Shown piece by piece: positions 14,336 through 20,877 of a DNA stretch of 20,877 nt. A model generated the notes under the pieces. It did no database searches and had not been told where the DNA came from. It was given only the letters and a program-made list of their open reading frames with translations. Made by a program: the position numbers and the translations under genes. Position 1 is the first letter of the stretch. Each line of letters opens with the position of its first letter. This DNA is from G021776435 sp046756245 (GTDB taxonomy: Bacteria; Pseudomonadota; Alphaproteobacteria; Caulobacterales; Parvularculaceae): the NCBI GenBank assembly GCA_046756245.1, contig JBHHVZ010000047.1:1-20877 (forward strand). The letters are read 5' to 3'.

Positions 14336-15634
14336 ATGAGAACGTTTGCATTTTTACTAACTGCTCTTTTTTTCTCCGCGATCACTTTTCAGGCTGTGGC
14401 GGAAACGACCTATTTAACGGCCGACGCGCTCATGGACATGCGGTCGGGAAAACTGATCGCTTATCCTGTCGTCATCATCGAAAATGGCGAAATCAGCGCA
14501 GTAGGAACGGCCGGCGACCTGCCGCGGCCCGCCGATGCAACCTTCATAGACCTTGGAGGAAAAACAATTCTGCCCGGCCTCATTGACATGCATGTGCATC
14601 TCGCAAGCTCGCCAACAGTACGCGGCTATCGCGCGCTGGGCGTCTCTCAGCATCGTCACACGATAATGGGCGTCGTCGCCGCGAAGAAAACTCTGGCGTC
14701 CGGATTTACAACCGTAAGAAACGCCGGCGCCGACGCTTTCATGGACGTCGCCTTGCGCGACGCCATTGCGGAAGGCGAGATTCCCGGTCCCCGCATGTTC
14801 GTATCCGGGCCCCCAGTGGGTATTACCGGCGGGCACTGTTCCGACAACAATCTGCTGCCGCCGGAATATGACGACAGAGGCGAGAATGTCGCCGACGGCC
14901 CGTGGGCTATGCGTGAGAAAGTTCGGCGCAACATTAAATACGGAGTCGACTTCATAAAAACCTGCTCCACCGGCGGCGTTTTTTCCAAGGGCACGACCCT
15001 GGGCGCCGCCCAAGGGACGGCGGAAGAGCTGACGGCGATCGTCGAAGAAGCCCACGCGCGCGGACTGAAAGTCGCTTCTCATGCGCATGGAACAATTGGA
15101 ATCAAGAACGCTTTAAGAGCGGGTGTCGATACGATCGAACATGCAAGTTTTCTCGACGACGAGGCTATCCGCATCGCCAAGCGCAACGGCGTTTATTTTT
15201 CCATGGACATATACAATACGGAATACACTCTAGCCGAGGGCGAAAAGAATGGCGTGCTCGAAGAGTCGCTTCGAAAAGAGCGCGAAGTCGGCGCAATTCA
15301 GCGCGAAAGCTTTACAATGGCGGTTAAGGCTGGCGCAAAAGTCGTCTTTGGCTCCGACGCCGCGATTTATCCTCATGGGGACAACGCGAAACAATTCTCC
15401 CGCATGGTCCGGTTCGGCATGACGCCGTTACAGGCGGTCCGCGCCGCAACCACTCTCGCTGCAGAAGCGCTTGGACAATCCGAGCATCTTGGCGTTATCG
15501 CGCCGGGTTACGCCGCCGATATCATTGCGGTCGAGGGCGATCCATTGTCGGATGTCTCGGTTCTGGAACATGTCGATTTCGTGATGAAGGACGGGATCGT
15601 CTACAAACAGGACGCCGCGCCGATTCCGAAGTAA
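14336..15634 (+). CDS. Secreted metal-dependent amidohydrolase, Xaa-Lys/Arg dipeptidase-like
   Basis: A 432-residue amidohydrolase with a signal peptide (MRTFAFLLTALFFSAITFQAVA, cleavage after AVA at about 22). Binuclear-site ligands are all visible: His86 and His88 (DMHVHLA), the lysine expected to be carboxylated Lys208 (DFIKTCSTGG), His249 (SHAHG), His269 (IEHASFLDD) and Asp341 (FGSDAAIYPHG). This layout fits the imidazolonepropionase-like branch that includes periplasmic dipeptidases from Caulobacter acting on peptides with C-terminal Lys or Arg. Assignment to that activity is inference by resemblance. AGGAGG lies 6 bases before the ATG. It is divergent from the hybrid kinase, with 160 bases between, and ends 143 bases before the GIN-domain gene. 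Confidence 0.9.
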   Translation: MRTFAFLLTALFFSAITFQAVAETTYLTADALMDMRSGKLIAYPVVIIENGEISAVGTAGDLPRPADATFIDLGGKTILPGLIDMHVHLASSPTVRGYRALGVSQHRHTIMGVVAAKKTLASGFTTVRNAGADAFMDVALRDAIAEGEIPGPRMFVSGPPVGITGGHCSDNNLLPPEYDDRGENVADGPWAMREKVRRNIKYGVDFIKTCSTGGVFSKGTTLGAAQGTAEELTAIVEEAHARGLKVASHAHGTIGIKNALRAGVDTIEHASFLDDEAIRIAKRNGVYFSMDIYNTEYTLAEGEKNGVLEESLRKEREVGAIQRESFTMAVKAGAKVVFGSDAAIYPHGDNAKQFSRMVRFGMTPLQAVRAATTLAAEALGQSEHLGVIAPGYAADIIAVEGDPLSDVSVLEHVDFVMKDGIVYKQDAAPIPK

Positions 15635-15677
15635 TTGCAGGCTGTTGCAGACGTTCACGGGAGGCGAAGCCTGAGCA

Positions 15678-15705
15678 CGCTGCGGCGAACCGCCTCTTAA
15701 CAGCG
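15678..15705 (+). terminator. Nested hairpin after the amidohydrolase gene
   Basis: CGCTG (15678-15682) can pair with CAGCG (15701-15705), enclosing a small GGCG-AAC-CGCC hairpin (15684-15694). No T run follows. It may help end the amidohydrolase transcript before the GIN-domain gene, but the support is structural only. Confidence 0.25.
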
Positions 15706-15777
15706 GCGAACTGATTTGCCGGCCCCTGATCTGAGGCCTACGCTTGCAATCCTCATGAAAGATTAGGGAGGGCGGCC

Positions 15778-16815
15778 ATGAAACTTTATATTTCGGCGAT
15801 CGTCTTGACGGCTTTTCTGGTTGCACCGGCCGCCGCCAAGGATGTCGAACGCTCCTTCAGGAGCGCAGACGGCGTCGTCATCGAAGACTTTACAGGCGCG
15901 GTGGAGGTCAAGGTCGGCGGCTCGAGTGTTTCTCTCACGCTCACCGACGGCGCCAAAACTTATCCGGTCGAAATTTCTGAAAGAAACGGCATGGTTTATG
16001 TCGCCGGCGAAAATCGGCCGCGGCGTTATCGCTGGCATGAAGATTACGGCCGCAAGGCGTGGAGAGATGAAGACGCTTTCAAGAAATATCTCGCCGATTA
16101 TCCGGTTTTGAAAATCACCGCGCCGGCCGGCGCAAACCTTAAATTCGATCGGGCTATCGTTATGGCGAAAGTCGGCGATCTCAATGGCGACGTGAAGATC
16201 CATAAAGGCTATGTAGAAGCGCGTATCGGCGACGTCGTTAACGCCGACATTGGAATCAGCGGGTCCGGCGATGTGACGCTCGGCGCCGTTTCGGAAGTTT
16301 TGCATCTCGCCATTGGGGGCTCCGGCGATTTTGAAGGCGAATCGGCGGGCCAAGCTCGGCTTGCGATCGGCGGTTCGGGCGACATCGACCTTGGGCCGGT
16401 CGCCGGCGATACGGATATCACCATCGGCGGTTCTGGCGACGTCGAGACCGGCGATATCGGCGGCGCGCTCGCTGCGAGCATCGGCGGATCGGGCGACATA
16501 CGCGTCGGCGCAGTCGGGTCCGGGGCGATCCTGTCAATTTCAGGATCGGGCGATATCAACCTTGACAGCGTCAACGGCGAAACCAGCGCCAGCATCGCGG
16601 GCGGCGGCGATATAGGCATCGCCGGCGGACGGGCGCAGAACTTGCGCGTTTCCATCGCAGGATCGGGCGATTTCACTTTTGGCGGCGTCTCCACCAATCT
16701 GAATGCCTCGGTTAACGGCTCGGGTTCGGTCACGGTGGCGGAGAACGAGGGAGCGTTGCAGACATCCGGCCGTGGCGATTTTCGTGTAGGCGGAGTCAGA
16801 ATCAGGCAGCATTGA
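15778..16815 (+). CDS. Secreted GIN-domain (DUF2807) repeat protein
   Basis: A 345-residue exported protein. A signal peptide (1-20, ending APAAA) is followed by an N-terminal beta region, a charged insertion rich in Arg, Lys, Tyr and Trp (about 80-108), then nine repeats of about 19 residues from 160 to 330. Each starts [I/V]-x-G-[S/G]-G-[D/S] (for example IGGSGDIDLGP). This pattern is that of the GIN or head-domain beta-solenoid once called a putative autotransporter adhesin. A final GRGDFRVGG closes the solenoid. AGGGAGGG lies 5 bases before the ATG. No anchor or barrel is visible, so it is probably periplasmic or surface-associated through a partner. A DUF5916 gene follows after 104 bases in the same direction. 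The biological role of this family is not established. Confidence 0.87.
   Translation: MKLYISAIVLTAFLVAPAAAKDVERSFRSADGVVIEDFTGAVEVKVGGSSVSLTLTDGAKTYPVEISERNGMVYVAGENRPRRYRWHEDYGRKAWRDEDAFKKYLADYPVLKITAPAGANLKFDRAIVMAKVGDLNGDVKIHKGYVEARIGDVVNADIGISGSGDVTLGAVSEVLHLAIGGSGDFEGESAGQARLAIGGSGDIDLGPVAGDTDITIGGSGDVETGDIGGALAASIGGSGDIRVGAVGSGAILSISGSGDINLDSVNGETSASIAGGGDIGIAGGRAQNLRVSIAGSGDFTFGGVSTNLNASVNGSGSVTVAENEGALQTSGRGDFRVGGVRIRQH
16255..16767 (+). repeat. Nine coding repeats of ~57 bases in the GIN-domain gene
   Basis: Repeat units begin at residues 160, 179, 197, 216, 235, 254, 273, 293 and 312, with spacings of 18-20 residues. The core is conserved in protein (GGSGD) and partly in DNA (ATCGGCGGTTCGGGCGAC with changes), while the rest of each unit diverges. 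This indicates old duplication kept by fold, not a recent tandem expansion. Confidence 0.85.
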
Positions 16816-16839
16816 CCAAATTCCTAAGGAAGGCGTGAC

Positions 16840-16873
16840 AGCCCTCACGGCGGATTATTTCGCCGCAAGGGCT
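16840..16873 (+). terminator. Hairpin between the GIN-domain and DUF5916 genes
   Basis: AGCCCT (16840-16845) pairs with AGGGCT (16868-16873), and inside a CA/CA mismatch CGGCG (16848-16852) pairs with CGCCG (16861-16865) around an 8-base loop. The hairpin starts 25 bases after the GIN stop. There is no T tract behind it, so it may stabilise or separate mRNAs without being a true terminator. Confidence 0.4.
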
Positions 16874-16919
16874 CGAACAACAACAAATCTGAAAGGCGCG
16901 CCAGGCTAGTTTGCGGCGC

Positions 16920-19121
16920 ATGTCGAGGGCTCTAGTAAGCATGATTACCGCCGTGGCGAGCTTGGCAGCGGCGGCAGCATCAAGCGCATCGGTCGCGCTG
17001 GCGCCGCCCGATTTTTCGGCCTATACGCCGCGCGTGGAAGCGGTGCGGATCGCTGAAAGCGAGGCGCCGCTCATTGACGGCGATCTGTCGGACCCGGCCT
17101 GGCTCAAGGCGGCCGTCATTGATGATTTCTATCAAGTCGAACCAGGCGAAGGCGTCGCACCCACGCAACCGACCCGCGCCTATATCATGTTTGACGAGAA
17201 AACCCTTTATGTCGGCGTTTACGCCTATGATTCCGAGCCGGCGCTCATTCGCCGGTCGCAATTGCGGCGCGATCCGAGCCTGCGGGACGATGACGGCGTC
17301 AGAATATTGATCGACCCCTTCGGCACGTTTCGCGACAGTTTTTTCTTCGGCGTCAACCCGAACAGCGCACGATCGGATGCATTAACGGAAAACGGAACTG
17401 TGTTTCGCCAGGAGTGGAATGCGATCTGGCGCGCCAAAGCGCGCGTTGTCGATGACGGATGGATTGTAGAATTCGCCATTCCGTTTCAATCTATCTCGTT
17501 CGATTCCGCTTTAAGGGAATGGAATTTCCAGATCATCCGCACCATACGCCGCAACAATGAAGAAATCCGCTGGGCCAATATCGTCCGTGCGCGCGGCCGA
17601 ATCGACATGACCAGCCCCGGGCGACTCGCGGGCATTGAGAACGTCAGCAGCGGGGTCGGGCTTGAGCTTCAGGCTTTTGCTACTGGCGCGACGAATTACG
17701 ACTGGGAGCTCGATCAGACCGATTTCGATTTCAATCCCAGCGGCAATGTGTTCTACAAAATTACGCCGTCGCTGACCGGATCGCTCACCTTCAATACGGA
17801 TTTTTCCGACGCGCCCCTCGATGTGCGCCAGGTGAACACCGGACGTTTCGACCTGTTTTTTCCCGAAACGCGCGATTTCTTCTTGCAGGATGCGGCGGTT
17901 TTTGAATTCGGCGGCGAGGTGTTTACGCGGACCGTCAACGGCAGTCCGCTGTTCACGCGACGGATCGGCATCGTCGACGACGCGCCGGTCGACATCATCG
18001 CAGGCGCAAAGGTTTCCGGCAAACAGGGTCCGTTCAATATCGGCGCGATTGCAACGCGCACCGGCGCGGCGGACGCGCTGGGAATCGACGGACAGTTTCT
18101 GACAGCCGCGCGCGTCTCGGCCAACGTGCTTTCCGAATCCAAGGCCGGCGTCGTCTTCACTCATGGCAATCCGGGCGGAGAAAGCGATAATACGCTCGCC
18201 GGCGCCGATTTTCGCTACCGCAAGTCCTCGTTCGCCAGCGGGGGCGTGCTGCTCGCCGATTTCGTTTATCTGCGCAGTTTCACCGACGGCGTCGGGGACG
18301 AGCTTTTCGGGGCGGCGTTGGACTATACGGGCGACAAATGGGGGTACAATTTCGTCGCCCGGGAAATCGGCGAGAATTACGATCCTGAGCTCGGTTTTGC
18401 GAACCGCACCGGCATTCGCGAATATCGCGGCTTCACGCGAAGACGGTTCCGCCCGGAAAAAGGCCCCATCCGCCAATATACATTCCGCGCCATCGCCAAC
18501 GCCATCACCGATCTCGGCGACCGCGTGGAAGACCGGTTTTTAAGCGCGGGCTTCAATCTCCAGACCAATCCCGGCGATGAAATCGATCTCGAATTCGAAA
18601 ACGGATTTCTCGATATTCGCGAGCCCTTCGATATCGCCGGCGTCGTGCCGGTCGCCGTTGCGCAATACCATTTCAACCAATATGAAGTGTCGGCTTCGCT
18701 GACCCGCTCGCGCCCGTTTTCCGTCGGCGGTGGCGTGCGCTGGGGCGATATGTTCGACGGAGATTTTCTGGAGGTGAGCGGCGATATTAGCTGGCGCCCC
18801 GACCCGCACATTTCGCTTTCCGGCGAATATGATTTCACCAAATTTTCCCTGCCCGCCGGAGAAGTCGGCATTCATATCGCAACGATCGAATCGACCGTCG
18901 CGTTTACGCCGGACATGTTCATCAACACCGAGATTCAATACGACAACATCTCGGAGAACTTCACCTTTTTCAGCCGGTTTAGCTGGGAGCCCGTCCCCGA
19001 ACGGGAGATTTTCATCTCGCTCGGCCATTCGGCGATCATCGAACGCGACCGGTTTCCGCAATCCTTCCGCGCGCAAAACACAAGCCTGGCGATCCGGCTC
19101 GGCCATACATTCAGGCTTTGA
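16920..19121 (+). CDS. CBM9-like/DUF5916 outer-membrane-type protein
   Basis: A 733-residue exported protein. A signal sequence (about 1-28, rich in Ala and Ser, ending SVALA) is followed by a carbohydrate-binding family 9-like domain (about 50-230: PLIDGDLSDPAWLKAA, LYVGVYAYDSEP, DDGVRILIDPFG, EFAIPFQSI). The long DUF5916 region (about 240-733) has many alternating hydrophobic and polar strands with aromatic residues, as in a beta-barrel. Members are usually annotated as hydrolases or membrane-associated proteins, and none is functionally settled to my knowledge. The start is uncertain. ATG 16920 is taken because it gives a clean signal peptide; TTG at 16911 and ATG at 16941 are alternatives, and none has a strong ribosome binding site. 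It follows the GIN-domain gene, and EF-P comes 99 bases later. Confidence 0.87.
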   Translation: MSRALVSMITAVASLAAAAASSASVALAPPDFSAYTPRVEAVRIAESEAPLIDGDLSDPAWLKAAVIDDFYQVEPGEGVAPTQPTRAYIMFDEKTLYVGVYAYDSEPALIRRSQLRRDPSLRDDDGVRILIDPFGTFRDSFFFGVNPNSARSDALTENGTVFRQEWNAIWRAKARVVDDGWIVEFAIPFQSISFDSALREWNFQIIRTIRRNNEEIRWANIVRARGRIDMTSPGRLAGIENVSSGVGLELQAFATGATNYDWELDQTDFDFNPSGNVFYKITPSLTGSLTFNTDFSDAPLDVRQVNTGRFDLFFPETRDFFLQDAAVFEFGGEVFTRTVNGSPLFTRRIGIVDDAPVDIIAGAKVSGKQGPFNIGAIATRTGAADALGIDGQFLTAARVSANVLSESKAGVVFTHGNPGGESDNTLAGADFRYRKSSFASGGVLLADFVYLRSFTDGVGDELFGAALDYTGDKWGYNFVAREIGENYDPELGFANRTGIREYRGFTRRRFRPEKGPIRQYTFRAIANAITDLGDRVEDRFLSAGFNLQTNPGDEIDLEFENGFLDIREPFDIAGVVPVAVAQYHFNQYEVSASLTRSRPFSVGGGVRWGDMFDGDFLEVSGDISWRPDPHISLSGEYDFTKFSLPAGEVGIHIATIESTVAFTPDMFINTEIQYDNISENFTFFSRFSWEPVPEREIFISLGHSAIIERDRFPQSFRAQNTSLAIRLGHTFRL

Positions 19122-19220
19122 GTCTCGGCCGGCTTGAATCCGGCCCCGCGCCCTGCTAGGAGCCGGCCCGGAATCGCTTGGCCATTATATGGCGCGCGGG
19201 CTCAGTCAGGCAGGAGTATC

Positions 19221-19784
19221 ATGAAGATCAACGGCAACGAAATTCGCCCCGGCAACGTTATTCAGCATCAGGACAGCCTGTGGGTGGCGGTCAAGACCAA
19301 TGCGGTCAAACCTGGCAAAGGTCCGGCCTATAATCAGGTCGAATTGAAAAACCTGCTCGACGGCCGCAAATTGAATGAGCGCTTCCGCGCATCGGAAACC
19401 GTCGAGCGGGTGCGCCTCGAGCAGAAGGGCTACACATTCCTCTATGAAGAAGGCGACATGCTGGTGCTGATGGACGCTGAGTCCTACGAGCAGATTCATA
19501 TCGCCAAGGAAATGATCGGCGAACGCGCGGCGTTTCTGCAGGACGGCATGGCCGTCATCGTCGAAAGCCATGAAGGCCGGCCCATTGGCGTGCAACTGCC
19601 TGAGCAGGTGACGCTCGAAATTACCGAAACCGAGCCGACGGTGAAGGGCCAGACCGCAGCGTCGTCCTACAAGCCAGCGATCGTCGACAACGGGCTTCGC
19701 GTTATGGTGCCGCCCTATATGTCCGTGGGCGAAAAAATCGTCGTCAACACCGAAACGCTGGAATATGTGAAGCGCGCGGAGTAG
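19221..19784 (+). CDS. efp: Translation elongation factor P
   Basis: A 187-residue EF-P, which enters the ribosomal E/P site and relieves stalling at consecutive prolines. The three beta-barrel domains are represented by MKINGNEIRPGNVI (1-14), the tip loop KPGKGPAYNQVELKNLL with Lys33 at the modified position, and the C-terminal KPAIVDNGLRVMVPPYMSVGEKIVVNT. The tip lysine favours lysylation by an EpmA-type enzyme, not the arginine rhamnosylation system; no modification gene is in view. AGGAG sits 4 bases before the ATG. Upstream is the DUF5916 gene with 99 bases between. Downstream it converges on the TonB-domain pseudogene. Confidence 0.97.
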   Translation: MKINGNEIRPGNVIQHQDSLWVAVKTNAVKPGKGPAYNQVELKNLLDGRKLNERFRASETVERVRLEQKGYTFLYEEGDMLVLMDAESYEQIHIAKEMIGERAAFLQDGMAVIVESHEGRPIGVQLPEQVTLEITETEPTVKGQTAASSYKPAIVDNGLRVMVPPYMSVGEKIVVNTETLEYVKRAE

Positions 19785-19824
19785 GCGGCGCGCCCTTCAC
19801 GCCATAACGTCTCCTTGCCCCGAC

Positions 19825-20822
19825 CTATTGCGACTGCTCCGCCTGTTCAGCGTCGGCTTCCTGCGCCACGAGCACCGCTTCTAGCTGTGCGATTGTCTTG
19901 TCAATCGTTTCACTGGCTTCCCCGGCTATTCCGCTGCGTTTAACCGCGCGCAAATCGTCAAGCGCGCCGGCGTAATCGCCTGCTTCGATGCGCGCAACAG
20001 CTCGGATCTGGTGAAAAGCCTTGAGTTCGGCGTGAGAAAAAGAATCGCCGTACTCAGCTTCAATCGCCGCAAGCTCCGAGAGCATTTCTTGCGGGTCATC
20101 CTTCCGACGCAATGACCGCCGCACGCGCTCCAACCGCATGCGGACGACCTTTCGAATTTCGAATTCAGGAGAATTGTCGTCGACAAGCTCGAACGTGATT
20201 TGCGTTACTACGCCCTTTCTCGGAACGGGATTTCCGGAAACGATTTTTGGTTCGTATCGCCATTTCCTCACGGATTTCACGGCAGCTCTTTCAAAACAGA
20301 TATTAGTCGAATCGATAACCCGGATGTTTCAGGTCTACCCTTCTCTGTTACGTCAAATTCGATAACAACATGCTCGCTGTTTTTTGCATGTCGCTGGCAT
20401 CTTCCAGGATATTGGGGCGGAACGCGAATAACTGGACGAGCATCGAAAATCTCAGTCTGAGTCGCTTCCTCATAGATAAATGTGAACGTCGCTTCGATGT
20501 CGTCATCGGCAATTGCAGCGCCGTTCACGCGGCGCGGTTCATAGGTCCAGCGCCGCACCGCCGCAATCGCCGCTTCCTCAAAACACGGGTCGCTGGATTC
20601 AACGGCGCGCACGTTTTCCGTCATGCCGTCCTTTGTGACGCCAAAATTCACGACGACTGTTTGCGGCCCCGCCTCCTCTCCCACGGGGGGTAAACAAGCG
20701 GCGGGGTAGTCTGGCGCGCGGTGATCTATTGGCTTGGCCGGCGTTTCATCGACATCCGCGCGCGCCGGCGCGACGGCGGTAGCGACAAGTGCGAATGCAG
20801 CTATGCTTGAAAGAACGTTCAT
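19825..20822 (-). pseudogene. Twin TonB-domain exported protein, frameshifted
   Basis: One gene read in two frames. Frame 1 (20822 to 20277) gives a signal peptide (1-22, ending APARA), a complete TonB C-terminal-like domain (about 36-116, with CFEEAAIAAVRRWTYEP) and the start of a second (130-165, PPQYPGRC... FDVTEKGRPE), then 16 out-of-frame residues and a stop. Frame 2 (to 19825) continues the second domain exactly where expected: NIRVIDSTNICFERAAV then KSVRKWRYEP, followed by a helical C-terminal region. One extra base in the TTT run at 20327-20329 (AAA on the coding strand) restores a single 332-residue product. AGGGGG lies 5 bases before the ATG at 20822. With no membrane anchor it would be a periplasmic TonB-like protein. 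The break may be a real mutation or a sequencing error. Confidence 0.85.
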
Positions 20823-20860
20823 GCCTGCCCCCTGACATTCTTGCGTTCGGATGCAGCATA

Positions 20861-20872
20861 TTGAAATTTCAA
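20861..20872. promoter_or_regulatory. 12-base perfect palindrome upstream of the TonB-domain gene
   Basis: TTGAAATTTCAA is its own reverse complement and lies 39-50 bases upstream of the ATG of the TonB-domain gene, where an operator or -35 element would sit. No convincing -10 hexamer is visible at 16-18 bases from it. Confidence 0.3.
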
Positions 20873-20877
20873 CTAGA

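Noticed and set aside
16255..16767. Regular ~57-base repeats as a possible CRISPR or minisatellite array
   Set aside because: The repeats are in frame in an exported protein, the conserved part is a protein turn motif, and the DNA between is not spacer-like.
20277..20822. Treating the 181-codon and 151-codon frames as two separate genes
   Set aside because: The second frame continues the interrupted TonB domain exactly and has no ribosome binding site of its own. One base restores a single gene.

Overview
The window looks like chromosome from a high-G+C alphaproteobacterium. The gene neighbourhoods support this: a RluD-type pseudouridine synthase next to a single-HTH sigma-32 (rpoH); an RluB-type synthase with tadA and rsmD; and a 6S-RNA-like structure directly upstream of 5-formyltetrahydrofolate cyclo-ligase. 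A CtrA-like box (TTAA-N7-TTAAC), a CBM9/DUF5916 outer-surface protein and a twin TonB-domain protein would fit the Caulobacterales/Parvularculales side of the class, but the order-level placement is inference. I saw no tRNA, rRNA, insertion sequence, integrase, phage gene or CRISPR array.

Layout. 1-1606 (minus): a two-gene molybdenum hydroxylase operon, 2Fe-2S subunit then a Tat/lipobox-bearing large subunit that runs off the left edge. 1734-4315: a small membrane protein divergent from rluD, followed by rpoH with its own leader. 4316-4827: a gap without a convincing gene but with a terminator-like hairpin. 4828-6572 (minus): an ACAD10/11-like acyl-CoA dehydrogenase and tadA. 6619-7990 (plus): an RluB-type synthase and rsmD. 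7972-8469 (minus): a GFA-domain zinc protein. 8624-10177 (plus): 6S RNA candidate, fau and a YmdB-type phosphodiesterase. 10180-10944 (minus): an SDR dehydrogenase. 11085-11831 (plus): a YebC/PmpR protein.

From about 11,890 to 16,900 the content changes to signalling and envelope functions: a membrane-bound hybrid histidine kinase with two receiver domains, in visibly lower G+C DNA, divergent from a secreted amidohydrolase of the Xaa-Lys/Arg dipeptidase type; then a secreted GIN-domain protein with nine ~19-residue repeats. Next come a CBM9/DUF5916 outer-membrane-type protein, elongation factor P, and a twin TonB-domain gene broken by one missing base in a short T run.

Most of the left half is translation and stress housekeeping (rRNA pseudouridylation and methylation, tRNA deamination, sigma-32, EF-P, 6S RNA). 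I found no clear new multi-gene system. The items most worth a second look are the frameshifted TonB gene, the compact 6S candidate with its promoter, the GIN solenoid beside the DUF5916 gene, the CtrA-like box, and the palindrome abutting the rpoH ribosome binding site.
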